DNA from: Massilia sp. MS-15
Lineage (GTDB): Bacteria; Pseudomonadota; Gammaproteobacteria; Burkholderiales; Burkholderiaceae_D
Length of the DNA: 64,000 nt
NCBI RefSeq assembly: GCF_020176695.1
Contig: NZ_JAIWIA010000042.1
Span: 1-64,000 of the forward strand
Direction of reading: 5' to 3'
Within the stretch, counting starts at the first letter, position 1, and each line of letters starts with the position of its first letter. Under the pieces are notes generated by a model. The model was not told the DNA's origin. It worked only from the letters and a program-made list of their open reading frames with translations, and did no database searches. Made by a program: the position numbers and the translations under genes. Below, piece after piece: positions 19,963-28,938 of the stretch.

Positions 19963-21144
19963 TCAGGGCGCCGGCCGGGCGAAGCGCAGGCTCAGGCGCC
20001 ACATCAGGAAGCTCAGCACGCAGCCGATGCCGGCGCCCAGCGCGAGCTTGAAGGCGCTGCCGAACAGCAGCGGCGCCACCAGGCCGGAGACGAGCGCGAA
20101 GGACATCATCTGGATGAAGCCCACCATCGAGGCGGCCAGTCCGCGGTTGTGCGGGAACAGTCCCATCGCCGACAGCTGGATGCCGGGCATGGCGACCGCC
20201 AGGCCGAAGGTGAACACGGCCAGCGGCAGCACGGCCCAGGGCACGCTGGCCGGGAACAGCGCGTTGTAGCCGACGTTCAGCACCGAGGCCGCGGCCATCA
20301 CGCCGTAGCCGATCCACAGCAGGCGGCCGGGCGGCGCCTTGGCGGCGCGCTTGCCGCCCCATGCCGAGCCGATCACCATGCCGCCGATGAGGGGGATGAA
20401 CATCCAGGCGAAGGCGGTCTCCGGCAGGCCCAGGATCTCCATCACGAAGTTGGCGGCCGAGCCGATGTACAGCGACAGGCCGCCGAATACCAGGCCGAGC
20501 GACAGCGACAGCATCACGAACTGCGGGTGACGCAGCACCATCAGGTAGTTGCGCGCGATCGGCGCCGGGTGGAAGGCCTGGCGCTTCTCGCGCGGCAGGC
20601 TTTCCGGCAGCAGGCGCGTCACCAGCAGGATCATGGCGGCCCCGAACAGGGCCAGGAACACGAAGGTCGAGCGCCAGCCGAAGCTCACGTGCAGCCAGCC
20701 GCCCAGCACCGGCGCGATGGCGGGCGCCAGGCCGAACACCATCATGATATGGGACATCATCTTCTGCGCCTGGGCGCCGGCGAAGCGGTCCTGCACGATG
20801 GCCTGGCCGATCACCGAACCGGCGCCGGCCGACAGGCCCTGCAGCGCACGGAAGAACAGCAGCCAGCCGAAGGTGGGCGCGAGCGCGGCGCCGATCGAGG
20901 ACAGCGTGTACATCGACAGCGCGGCCAGGATCACCGGGCGCCGTCCGAAGGAATCCGACAGGGTTCCGTAGAACAGCATCATCAGCGCGAAGGTGAACAG
21001 GAACACGCTGAGGGTCTGCTGCACCGCCAACGGCCCTACCGCGAATTCGGTCCCGATCGCCGGCATCGACGGCAGGTAGGTGTCGATCGCGAGGGCCCCG
21101 ATCATGCCGAGGCAGGCGAGGATGGTGGTGAGGAGTCGGTGCAT
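19963..21144 (-). CDS. Bcr/CflA-type multidrug efflux MFS transporter
   Basis: 393-aa major-facilitator protein with 12 predicted helices. The loop between helices 2 and 3 reads GTLSDSFGRRPV, and the family motifs IDTYLPSMPAI in helix 1 and APAIAPVLGGWL in helix 5 mark the Bcr/CflA drug-resistance branch. The start is placed at 21144 (MHRLLTT). The frame to 21234 adds 30 non-conserved residues. Substrates cannot be predicted. It is followed within 10 bp by the convergent smpB end. Confidence 0.88.
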   Translation of the reverse strand: MHRLLTTILACLGMIGALAIDTYLPSMPAIGTEFAVGPLAVQQTLSVFLFTFALMMLFYGTLSDSFGRRPVILAALSMYTLSSIGAALAPTFGWLLFFRALQGLSAGAGSVIGQAIVQDRFAGAQAQKMMSHIMMVFGLAPAIAPVLGGWLHVSFGWRSTFVFLALFGAAMILLVTRLLPESLPREKRQAFHPAPIARNYLMVLRHPQFVMLSLSLGLVFGGLSLYIGSAANFVMEILGLPETAFAWMFIPLIGGMVIGSAWGGKRAAKAPPGRLLWIGYGVMAAASVLNVGYNALFPASVPWAVLPLAVFTFGLAVAMPGIQLSAMGLFPHNRGLAASMVGFIQMMSFALVSGLVAPLLFGSAFKLALGAGIGCVLSFLMWRLSLRFARPAP

Positions 21145-21263
21145 GGCAGTGCCTTGTGAATTGATCGGGCACTGCTGGGCAGGCGTCCGGGGGGGGACGC
21201 AATTGTACTGGTTTTCCGGCAAACTTTCCGGCACTCCCTCCGGCGCAGGAGGCCGGATGAGAA

Positions 21264-21929
21264 TCAGCGCAGCGACAGCCCGAAGCGCTCGGTGCGCGGC
21301 ATCCAGTTGCCCTGGTAGTCGGCCGACACCAGGATGCGCTCGGCGCGTCCGATCAGGAGGTGGCGCGGCACGAAGCCGATGGAGCGCGAGTCGGCGCTGT
21401 TGTCGCGGTTATCGCCCAGCATCAGGTAGGCGTCGGGGGGCACGGTCACCGGACCGAAGTCGCGCGCCACCAGGCGCTGTGGCAGCACCTGGATGCGGTG
21501 GCTGCGTCCGTCCACGGCCTCGGTCAGGCGCAGCGCCTGGGTCGCACCCTCGGGGCCGGCTTCGCGCACCAGTTCTTCCAGCGCATACCGCGATTCGACA
21601 CCGTTGATCACCAGGCGCTCGTTGCGCATCTCGACCCGGTCGCCGGGCAGCGCCAGCACGCGCTTGATCAGGCGCGTGCCGTCCAGCGGCGAGGCGAAGG
21701 TGACGACGTCGCCGCGCCGCGGCTCGCCGGTGCGCGCCAGTACCACGTCGGTCAGCGGTACCTTGATGTTATAGGCCAGGCGGTTGACGAACACCACGTC
21801 CCCTTCCAGCAGGTTGGGACGCATCGAGGCGGAGGGAATCGGGTTCCAGTCCGCCACCGCGGTGCGAAAGACGCCGAACAGCATCAGGAACAGCAGGAAG
21901 CCCTTGTTTGCACGGACGAACGCTTTCAT
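21264..21929 (-). CDS. lepB: Signal peptidase I
   Basis: 221-aa membrane serine protease that removes signal peptides. There is one N-terminal transmembrane helix (residues 10-27), the nucleophile Ser35 in PSASMRP, the general base Lys89 in RLIKRVLALPGD and the GDNRDNSADSR box. It is smaller and has one helix fewer than the housekeeping LepB of E. coli, and it is not next to lepA. It may be a paralogue rather than the main enzyme. Confidence 0.88.
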   Translation of the reverse strand: MKAFVRANKGFLLFLMLFGVFRTAVADWNPIPSASMRPNLLEGDVVFVNRLAYNIKVPLTDVVLARTGEPRRGDVVTFASPLDGTRLIKRVLALPGDRVEMRNERLVINGVESRYALEELVREAGPEGATQALRLTEAVDGRSHRIQVLPQRLVARDFGPVTVPPDAYLMLGDNRDNSADSRSIGFVPRHLLIGRAERILVSADYQGNWMPRTERFGLSLR

Positions 21930-22003
21930 CGAAACAGTCTCCTCTTATTGGTATCGACCGGGACGTTATACGCCGCCCGTACGGCGCCAGGCTTTGGCGA
22001 TGC

Positions 22004-22831
22004 TTAATCGCGCCTCGGCGGCCTGGCGCCGTGCTCCAGGGCGGCCAGCGCCATGTCCTCGACCAGGCCGGGCGCGACCAGCTTGAGCAAGCGCCCGATG
22101 CGGCCCCTGGCCGTCATCACGACCTCGCGCTTGCGCTTGTCCATGCCGGCGATGACCAGGCGCGCGCATTCCTCCACGCTCATCGCGCCCTCCTCCTTCA
22201 GCGAACTCGCGCCCAGTTCCCCACCGTGCGCATTGAAGCCGCGGTGGCGGATGCGGGTCGCCACCACGCCCGGATAGGCGATGGTCACGCTCATCCCATC
22301 GCCTTTCAGCTCGGCCCGCAGCGCCTCGAAGAAGCCGGCCAGCGCGAACTTGGTGGCGCTGTAGGCGGTGCGTCCCGGCACCCCGACCAGCCCGGCGAGC
22401 GAGGACACGGCCACGATGCTCCCGCGCGAGGCCTTCAATGCCGGCAGCGCGGCCTGGGTGCACCAGATCGCGCCCCACAGGTTCACCCGCATCAGCTCCT
22501 CGTACCAGGACAGGTCCTCGACTTCCTCGAACAGGGCGTGGGCCGAGCGGCCCGCATTGTTGACCAGCACGTCGATGCGGCCGAAGCGCTCGACGGCGCT
22601 GACCACCAGGCGCCGGCACTGGATCTGCACGCCGACGTCGGTCGGTACGGTGAGCGTCTGCGCGCCCAGCGCCGCGCAGGCGCCGGCCACGGCCTCGAGC
22701 CCGGCCGCGTTGCGCGCGGCCAGCACCAGCGCCACGCCGGCGCGCGCCGATGCCGCCAGCTGGCGCGCCATCTCGGCGCCGATGCCGTCCGAGGCGCCGG
22801 TGATCACGACCACGCGCATGGCGGGCGTCAT
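22004..22831 (-). CDS. Short-chain dehydrogenase/reductase
   Basis: 275-aa classical SDR with TGASDGIG for NAD(P) binding, NNAG at about residue 95, the catalytic serine in VSSLAG and YSATK. The C-terminal 60 residues extend beyond the core and are basic and hydrophobic, perhaps for membrane contact. The ATG overlaps the stop of the SPFH gene (ATGA), so translation is coupled. The substrate is unknown. Confidence 0.85.
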   Translation of the reverse strand: MTPAMRVVVITGASDGIGAEMARQLAASARAGVALVLAARNAAGLEAVAGACAALGAQTLTVPTDVGVQIQCRRLVVSAVERFGRIDVLVNNAGRSAHALFEEVEDLSWYEELMRVNLWGAIWCTQAALPALKASRGSIVAVSSLAGLVGVPGRTAYSATKFALAGFFEALRAELKGDGMSVTIAYPGVVATRIRHRGFNAHGGELGASSLKEEGAMSVEECARLVIAGMDKRKREVVMTARGRIGRLLKLVAPGLVEDMALAALEHGARPPRRD

Positions 22832-23769
22832 GGCAGCAGGTCGGACTTCTGCGACTTCACGATCTGCATCGCGCTGGCGATCACGCTCGACATGTCGCCC
22901 ATGTTGGCCGGGACGATCAGCGAATTGTTGGTCTTGGCCAGCTTGCCGAAAGCGTCCACGTAGTGCTCGGCCACGCGCAGGTTGACCGCATCCATGCCGC
23001 CCGGCTCGCGGATCGCGGCCCCCACCTGGCGCAGCGCGGCGGCGCTCGCGTCGGCCAGGGCGACGATGGCGCTCGCCTCGCCCTGGGCGCGGTTGATCGC
23101 GGCCTGGCGCTCGCCTTCGGAACGGGCGATCGAGGCTTCGCGCTCGCCGCTGGCGATGTTGATCTGTTCCTGGCGCCGGCCTTCGGAGGCGGCGATCAGC
23201 GCGCGCTTTTCGCGCTCGGCGGTGATCTGGCGCTGCATCGCATGCAGGATCTCGGCCGGCGGGGTCAGGTCCTTGATCTCGTAGCGCAGCACCTTCACGC
23301 CCCAGTTGGCGGCCGACTCGTCGATCGCGTTGACGATGGTGGTGTTGATGTGGTCGCGCTCTTCGAAGGTCTTGTCGAGCTCCATCTTGCCGATCACTGA
23401 ACGCAGCGTGGTCTGGGCCAGCTGGGTGATGGCCTGCACGTAGTTCGACGCGCCATAGGACGCGCGCATGGCGTCGGTCACCTGGTAGTACAGGATGCCG
23501 TCCACCTGCAGCTGGGTGTTGTCGCGCGTAATGCAGACCTGGGGCGGCACGTCGAGCGGGATCTCCTTCAGGACGTGCTTGTAGGCGATGCGGTCGATGA
23601 AGGGCACCACGATGTTCAGGCCGGGCGCCAGCACGGCGTGGAACTTGCCGAGACGCTCGACCACCCAGGCGTGCTGCTGCGGCACCACGTTGATGGTCTT
23701 GAAGATGAATACCAGCGCGATGATGAAAATGACCAGTGCCACAGTGCCGAAGGAGAGTTCCATGAGCAT
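22828..23769 (-). CDS. qmcA: SPFH/Band 7 protein, QmcA-like
   Basis: 313-aa stomatin/prohibitin-family protein with one N-terminal membrane helix (residues 8-25), the SPFH domain (ERLGKFHAVLAPGLN onwards) and a long Ala/Glu/Arg-rich coiled coil (about residues 185-255) used for oligomerisation. Such proteins form membrane cages linked to protease control and membrane organisation. The NfeD-like gene 33 bp upstream is the usual partner. A second in-frame ATG lies at 23763. Confidence 0.9.
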   Translation of the reverse strand: MLMELSFGTVALVIFIIALVFIFKTINVVPQQHAWVVERLGKFHAVLAPGLNIVVPFIDRIAYKHVLKEIPLDVPPQVCITRDNTQLQVDGILYYQVTDAMRASYGASNYVQAITQLAQTTLRSVIGKMELDKTFEERDHINTTIVNAIDESAANWGVKVLRYEIKDLTPPAEILHAMQRQITAEREKRALIAASEGRRQEQINIASGEREASIARSEGERQAAINRAQGEASAIVALADASAAALRQVGAAIREPGGMDAVNLRVAEHYVDAFGKLAKTNNSLIVPANMGDMSSVIASAMQIVKSQKSDLLP

Positions 23770-23802
23770 CCCTTATAGATGAGTTCCAAGTATTAGCTGA
23801 TC

Positions 23803-24225
23803 TTATGAATTGGCGACGATCAGGCGGTTGCCGAGCACCTCGACGATGCGGAAGTCGCCCGCTTCGGCCTGCGCACCCGGCCCCAGCTCGACGTCCCACA
23901 AGGCACCGCGGTACATCACGCGGGCACGGCCGTCCTGCCATGCCGGCACCGCGACGCGCTGGCCGATGTCGAGGTTGACGTTGCGGTCGCGGCTCGCCGC
24001 GGACCTGGCCGGCTTGCCGAAGCGGCTGCGGTGCAGGACGGCGGTCGCCGCCAGGCCGACCGCGGCGGCGGCCAGGGTCTGGACCGGGCCGCTTGCGCCC
24101 GTCAGCGCGGCCAGCGCACCGGCGCCGAGACCGATCGCAATCATCAACAGGTAAAACGTGCCGGTGAACAGTTCGGCTATCACGAGGACGCCCGCGGCCA
24201 CCAGCCAGCCCATCCAGTCAGTCAT
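23803..24225 (-). CDS. NfeD-like membrane protein, SPFH partner
   Basis: 140-aa protein with two or three transmembrane helices in the first 75 residues and a C-terminal OB-fold NfeD domain containing IGQRVAV and ALWDVE. The start at 24225 (MTDWMGW) is favoured by a GAGGAG box; the upstream extension to 24249 overlaps that box. It is paired with QmcA, as YbbK is in E. coli, and first in an operon with the SPFH and SDR genes. Confidence 0.88.
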   Translation of the reverse strand: MTDWMGWLVAAGVLVIAELFTGTFYLLMIAIGLGAGALAALTGASGPVQTLAAAAVGLAATAVLHRSRFGKPARSAASRDRNVNLDIGQRVAVPAWQDGRARVMYRGALWDVELGPGAQAEAGDFRIVEVLGNRLIVANS

Positions 24226-24254
24226 CTGCTCTCTCCTCGAGTGGTTCAAACAAG

Positions 24255-24344
24255 TAAAAAACCCCCGCGACCTGCGACAGGCGGCGAGGGTTCAACGATG
24301 TCGGTGTGCGTGCCGATTATGTGCTTTCTGCCAGGAAGTTGTCA
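24255..24344 (-). ncRNA. Candidate small RNA ending in an intrinsic terminator
   Basis: On the minus strand a strong terminator (AACCCTCGC paired with GCGGGGGTT, one U-G, with an inner CCTG/CAGG stem, then six thymines, 24292-24255) lies upstream of the NfeD-like gene, where no minus-strand gene ends. A TACACT -10-like hexamer at 24355-24350, with a weak TTCCAA 16 bp further up, would start a transcript of about 88 nt. The rest of the gene-free 24226-24656 stretch holds only the FNR promoter described next. The terminator is convincing; the RNA itself is inferred. Confidence 0.4.
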
Positions 24345-24522
24345 GTTCCAGTGTAGCAGGCCTGGGCAGGATTGGAAGCTCCCGGCCAACGTTTATCGCA
24401 GCCGCATGAAGAGCAGGAAATCGGCAACGCCACCCTGAACTCGTCCGGGCACGGCCTGCTCACCCATGCCGACAACGACGCCCCGACCGCAGGGGGCGAA
24501 TCATGCCCTATGTCCTTGTTTC

Positions 24523-24536
24523 TTGATCTGTATCAA
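24523..24536 (+). promoter_or_regulatory. Perfect-consensus FNR box, class II position
   Basis: TTGATCTGTATCAA is an exact match to TTGAT-N4-ATCAA. A -10-like TAGGAT at 24559-24564 puts the transcript start at about 24571, 41.5 bp from the box centre. The box therefore fits FNR-dependent activation of the following GGDEF-EAL gene and the overlapping cyclase gene. Confidence 0.88.
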
Positions 24537-24656
24537 TTTCTTTGAATCAACTTCCGACTAGGATGACACCTTTCATCCGTTCACTCCTCGTACCAGCGGC
24601 GACTCCAGCGACGTGTGTCGCGCCAGTGGAACCGGCCGCCCGTGCGAACACCCTGC

Positions 24657-27194
24657 ATGCCTCTCGATACGTTTTTGCATCACGACTGTGCTCTTCTTGC
24701 CGCACACCCTGCCCCTGATAACACGCTCACACAGGAAAGCAACGCCACATCCATTCTGGACGAACTCAGGCAGGTCGTGTTCCAGACCGACCGCGCGGGG
24801 CGCTGGACTTTCCTGAACCGTGCCTGGGAAGCACTCACCAGCTGCAGCGTGGCCACGGCGCTCGGTGCTTCCTGTCTCGCCTACATCCACCCCGACGACC
24901 GGGCAAGGGAGCAGGGCCGGCTGGACCAGCTCCTGCTCGGGCAACGCGACTGCTGCCGGCATGAAGTGCGTTATCTGCGCGCCGACGGACAAGTGCGCTG
25001 GGTCGACGTGTTTGCGCGCGCCCAGCGTGACGTCAATGGCGTCGTCACCGGCACGGTCGGAACCCTGTTCGACGTCACCGAACGCAAACGCGCGTGCGAG
25101 CAGAGCCGGCTCGCGGCGGGCGTGTTCGCCAGCGCGGGCGAAGGCATCCTGGTGACCTCGGCCGATGGCCGCATCGTCGACGTCAACCAGGCCTTCGAAG
25201 CGATCACCGGCTACGCACGCGCCGAGGTGCTGGGAAAGAATCCAAGCCTGCTCAGCTCGGGCCGGCAGGGCAAGGAATTCTATGCCGACATGTGGCGCCG
25301 CATCGGGCAGGCCGGCAGCTGGAGCGGCGAAGTCTGGAACCGCCGCAAGTCCGGAGAGCTCTACGTGGAGCGCCTCACCATCACCGCCATCTGCGACGAG
25401 GCCGGACAGCTGTCGCACCATGTGGGGGTATTCGCCGACATCACGCGCCAGAAGCGTCAGGCCGAGCATCTTGAGCACATCGCGCATTACGATCCGCTCA
25501 CCGGCCTGGCCAACCGCCGGCTGCTGGCCGACCGGCTGCAGCAGGCCATGGGGCGAGCGCGCCGCAACGGTGCCGGCGTCGGCGCCGGGGTCGCCGTTGC
25601 TTCGCTCGACCTGGACGACTTCAAGAAGATCAACGAACTGCACGGCCACGAATGCGGCGACGAATTGCTGGTCACCCTGGCGCGCCGGATCCAGGAGGTG
25701 GTACGCGACACCGATACCGTCTGCCGCCCCGGCGGCGACGAGTTCGTGGCCGTGTTCGACGGCGTCGATTCGCTGGCGGCATGCCAGCCCATGGTGGCGC
25801 GGCTCCTGCGCGTGATTGCCGAGCCGGTAAGCCTCGGCGGCGCGACCGTGTGCGTGAGCGCCAGCGCCGGCCTGGCCTTCTATCCGCAAAGCGAGGATGT
25901 CGATGCCGACCAGTTGATCCGGCAGGCGGACCAGGCCATGTTCGATGCCAAGATGGGCGGCAAGAACCGCTACTTCACCTTCGATACCCATGGCTATCGC
26001 GAGATGATCGAACGCGCCGAGGAAATCGAAGCGCTCGAGCGCGCCATCGCCGGCCAGGAATTCACCCTGCACTACCAGCCGATCGTGCATCTGAAGACCG
26101 GCCAGCTGAACTCCGTGGAAGCGCTGGTGCGCTGGAACCACCCGACGCGCGGCTGCCTGGCCCCGGGCAGTTTTCTGCCCACCCTCGAGGGACATCCGCT
26201 CATGCTGGTCCTGGAGAACTGGATTCTGGCCGAGGCGTTCCGCCAGCACGAGCACTGGCTCGACGAGGGCCTGGACATCGCGATCAGCGTCAACATGAGC
26301 GGCGCCCAGTTACGCCGCAAGGACCTGGTCCAGCACGTACGCGGGCTGCTCGCCGCCCATCCGCGCGTGAACCCGCGCCGCATCAAGCTCGAAGTGCTGG
26401 AGAGCAGCGCGCTGGAAGACATGGGGCATGTGTCCAACCTGATCCGGCAGTGCGCCGAGATCGGGATCGGTTTTGCCCTGGACGACTTCGGCACGGGTTA
26501 CTCGTCGCTGCGCTACCTGAAGCAGCTGCCGGCCCGGCGCATCAAGATCGACCAGGGCTTCGTGCGCGACATGCTGCAGGATCCCGATGACCTGGCCATT
26601 CTCGAAGGCGTGATCGGCATGGCCGCTGCCTTCAAGCGCGAAGTGGTGGCCGAGGGCGTCGAGACGGAAGAACACGCCGCCATGCTGGTCCAGCTCGGGT
26701 GCATGCTGGCCCAGGGGTATGGCATCGCGCGCCCGATGCCCGCGCAGGCGGTGGCGCCCTGGCTGGCCAACTGGCGCCTGCCGTCCTCGGTGGCAAGCTG
26801 CGCCCCGCTCGACCGCGACGACACGCTGCTCCTGAAAGCACTGGTCGAGCAGCGCGCGTGGCATGCCGGGCTGACGGCTGCCAGCGGTGAGCAGCGGCGC
26901 TGCCAGGCCGCGGTCCCGAACGCCATCCAGACCTTCAACGAATGGCTGGACCTGAACAGCGCCAAACCCGAGCGCTGCCGGCAGGCGCTCGCCAGTGCCC
27001 TGGCCTGTCGCGATGCCTTCCTGGCGCAGCTGGGCGCATGCGCGGGCGCGGCCGGCGACGGACCTGGAGACCGGCCTGGAGACGGGCCTGGAGACGCGCC
27101 CGGCGGCGCGGTAGCGGCGATGCGGCCCTGCCAGGCAGCCAGTCAGGCCTTTGCCGCTGCCTTGAAGGAGTTGCTCGATGCATGGAAGCGCTGA
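24657..27194 (+). CDS. PAS-PAS-GGDEF-EAL c-di-GMP enzyme with helical C-terminal extension
   Basis: 845-aa soluble protein. Two PAS domains (about residues 30-145 and 150-270) precede a GGDEF domain whose site reads PGGDEF, then an EAL domain with EALVRW, DDFGTGYSSL, KIDQGFV and EGVET, so both halves look potentially active. After the EAL domain come about 145 extra residues, mostly helical, including a Gly-Pro-Asp repeat. The ATG at 24657 is chosen; a GTG at 24615 would add 14 residues, and neither has a strong ribosome site. The perfect FNR box upstream predicts low-oxygen expression. Its stop overlaps the next cyclase gene by 17 bp. Confidence 0.9.
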   Translation: MPLDTFLHHDCALLAAHPAPDNTLTQESNATSILDELRQVVFQTDRAGRWTFLNRAWEALTSCSVATALGASCLAYIHPDDRAREQGRLDQLLLGQRDCCRHEVRYLRADGQVRWVDVFARAQRDVNGVVTGTVGTLFDVTERKRACEQSRLAAGVFASAGEGILVTSADGRIVDVNQAFEAITGYARAEVLGKNPSLLSSGRQGKEFYADMWRRIGQAGSWSGEVWNRRKSGELYVERLTITAICDEAGQLSHHVGVFADITRQKRQAEHLEHIAHYDPLTGLANRRLLADRLQQAMGRARRNGAGVGAGVAVASLDLDDFKKINELHGHECGDELLVTLARRIQEVVRDTDTVCRPGGDEFVAVFDGVDSLAACQPMVARLLRVIAEPVSLGGATVCVSASAGLAFYPQSEDVDADQLIRQADQAMFDAKMGGKNRYFTFDTHGYREMIERAEEIEALERAIAGQEFTLHYQPIVHLKTGQLNSVEALVRWNHPTRGCLAPGSFLPTLEGHPLMLVLENWILAEAFRQHEHWLDEGLDIAISVNMSGAQLRRKDLVQHVRGLLAAHPRVNPRRIKLEVLESSALEDMGHVSNLIRQCAEIGIGFALDDFGTGYSSLRYLKQLPARRIKIDQGFVRDMLQDPDDLAILEGVIGMAAAFKREVVAEGVETEEHAAMLVQLGCMLAQGYGIARPMPAQAVAPWLANWRLPSSVASCAPLDRDDTLLLKALVEQRAWHAGLTAASGEQRRCQAAVPNAIQTFNEWLDLNSAKPERCRQALASALACRDAFLAQLGACAGAAGDGPGDRPGDGPGDAPGGAVAAMRPCQAASQAFAAALKELLDAWKR
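27054..27101 (+). repeat. Four tandem 12-bp units encoding a GDxP repeat
   Basis: Four in-frame copies of a 12-bp unit close to GGAGACGGGCCT encode successive Gly-Asp-x-Pro blocks near the C terminus of the GGDEF-EAL protein. The unit length keeps the frame, so copy number could vary between strains without breaking the protein. Confidence 0.8.
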
Positions 27195-28857
27195 GGCGGG
27201 CAGCTCGGCGTGCGCATACGAACGTCCCGCGCTCGCGGGCGGCACCGGCCTGCTCGGCTCGCAGCTGGCCGCCCGGCGCCGCAACATCCGGGCCGGTGCG
27301 TTCGGCATCCTGGCCGTCGCGGTCCTGGCCTTGCTGCTCACCTACGGATGGAACAGCTGGCAGTTGCGCCGCCTGCAGCTGTCGGGCGCCGAAATCTCGA
27401 CGGTCAATCTCACGCATGCCCTGGCCGACCAGGCCAGTTCCGCATTCAAGATGGTCGATACCGTCCTGGTCGGCTTGGTGAACCGCGTCGAGCAGGATGG
27501 GTTGGCGGCGTCGGACAAGGACGCCGTGTACGCGCTGATGAAGGATCACCTGGCCGAACTGCCCGCCTTGCAGGGCTTGTTCATTTACGATCGCGCAGGC
27601 AACTGGATCGTCAACTCGGCCGGCCGCTCCTATAACGGACGCAACAACGCCGACCGCGCCTACTTCAGGCACCACCGTGACTTCCCCGACCGCGGCGTGC
27701 ACATCGGCGCCCCCATCATCGGCCGTACCAGCGGGGCCTGGGTCATTCCGGTCTCGCGCCGGCTGCAGGATGCGGATGGGCGCTTTTCTGGCGTCGTGCT
27801 GGCAACCATCAAGATCGATTTCTTCCGCCGGATCTACGAAAAGATCGCGCTGCGACCCGGCGGGAAGCTCATCCTGACGCTGAAGGACGGCACCCAGCTG
27901 CTGGCGATTCCCTTCAGCCGAACCGACATCGGCGCCAGGCTGCGCGACACGCCCCTGTTTTCCGAACTGGCCGCCAGGCTGCCGGAAGGCGGGCTGGTGG
28001 AGACCTCGTCGCGCCGCCAGGACCTGATCCATGCGGTGCGCCAGGCAGGCGACTACCCGGTCCTGCTTGCCGTCGCGCGGTCGAAGGATCATGTGCTGGC
28101 GCCATGGCGCGAGTCGGTGCTGGCGGCCGGCACGGCGCTGTTCGCGCTGGCGGCCTGCCTGGGCGCCATGGGCATCTACCTGGTACGCCAGATGCATGAG
28201 CGCGACGGGCTGGAGCACCAGCTGATGGGGGCCAAGACGACGCTCGAAAGCCTGAATGCGTCCTTGCTGACGCAGTCGCAAAACGATCCGCTCACCGGCC
28301 TGTTCAACCGGCGCTATGTCGAGGCCGCGCTCGAGCGGGAGGTTGCGCAGGCGCAGCGAGATGGCGGCTTGCTCGCCGCCTTGATGATCGACGTCGACCA
28401 TTTTAAGCAATACAACGATCGTTACGGTCACCTGGCCGGTGACGCCACCTTGATCGAGGTGGCGCGCACCGTCCGGCGCGGCGCATGCCGGCCGCGCGAT
28501 GTGGCCGGCCGCTTCGGCGGCGAAGAGTTCGTGGTCCTCCTGCCCGCCACCGACCTGGCGGGCGCCGCGGTCGTCGCCGAGACGATCCGCGCCGACCTGC
28601 AGCGCCGCGGCGTGGCCCATCGCGATGCGCCTGGCGGGATGCTTTCACTCAGTATCGGCGTTGCCTGCATCGCGCCGGTCCATTGCCCGGATGCCGCGAA
28701 CACCCTGCTCGACCGGGCCGACGGCGCCCTGTATGCGGCCAAGGCGAATGGACGGAACCGCGTCGATTGCGACGACAGGCGCGGCGCGGACAGCCTTGCA
28801 CCGCGGAGGCCATCGACGCACGCCTCCGATCCTGGTAATTTTGATCTGGGTCAATGA
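27178..28857 (+). CDS. Membrane diguanylate cyclase with periplasmic Cache-like sensor
   Basis: 559-aa protein. One transmembrane helix (about residues 38-57) is followed by a periplasmic sensor of about 250 residues resembling a double Cache domain (FIYDRAGNWIVNS and a paired repeat), a second helix (about 318-340), a short coiled coil and a GGDEF domain with intact GGEEF and DVDHFKQYND. It overlaps the PAS-GGDEF-EAL gene by 17 bp and is probably cotranscribed with it from the FNR promoter. An RxxD inhibitory site is present (RPRD before VAGRFGGEEF). The last codons contain the FNR box for the next gene. Confidence 0.9.
   Translation: MHGSAEAGSSACAYERPALAGGTGLLGSQLAARRRNIRAGAFGILAVAVLALLLTYGWNSWQLRRLQLSGAEISTVNLTHALADQASSAFKMVDTVLVGLVNRVEQDGLAASDKDAVYALMKDHLAELPALQGLFIYDRAGNWIVNSAGRSYNGRNNADRAYFRHHRDFPDRGVHIGAPIIGRTSGAWVIPVSRRLQDADGRFSGVVLATIKIDFFRRIYEKIALRPGGKLILTLKDGTQLLAIPFSRTDIGARLRDTPLFSELAARLPEGGLVETSSRRQDLIHAVRQAGDYPVLLAVARSKDHVLAPWRESVLAAGTALFALAACLGAMGIYLVRQMHERDGLEHQLMGAKTTLESLNASLLTQSQNDPLTGLFNRRYVEAALEREVAQAQRDGGLLAALMIDVDHFKQYNDRYGHLAGDATLIEVARTVRRGACRPRDVAGRFGGEEFVVLLPATDLAGAAVVAETIRADLQRRGVAHRDAPGGMLSLSIGVACIAPVHCPDAANTLLDRADGALYAAKANGRNRVDCDDRRGADSLAPRRPSTHASDPGNFDLGQ
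28841..28854 (+). promoter_or_regulatory. FNR box inside the end of the cyclase gene
   Basis: TTGATCTGGGTCAA matches FNR at 9 of 10 positions. A TATGGT -10-like hexamer at 28878-28883 gives a start near 28890, about 42 bp from the box centre. It should drive the L,D-transpeptidase gene, supporting the start at 28939 rather than 28879, which would lie upstream of the transcript start. Confidence 0.8.
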
Positions 28858-28938
28858 CGCTCTGCATGGAAGGCCCGTATGGTTTGGCCATCGAGACCGG
28901 GCCCGCGCCGCGGCCCCCCACCAGATATCCCAGCAACC

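Noticed and set aside
19952..19966. GGTCA hairpin between smpB and the MFS gene as terminator
   Set aside because: Five-bp stem without a U-tract on either strand.
21216..21262. GGCAAAC near 21216 as a second GEMM riboswitch
   Set aside because: The GAAA tetraloop stem and the ACGCAAAG block are absent.
22832..23941. Upstream extension of the SDR frame to 23941
   Set aside because: The extension overlaps the whole SPFH gene in another frame. The SDR starts at 22831 with an ATGA overlap.
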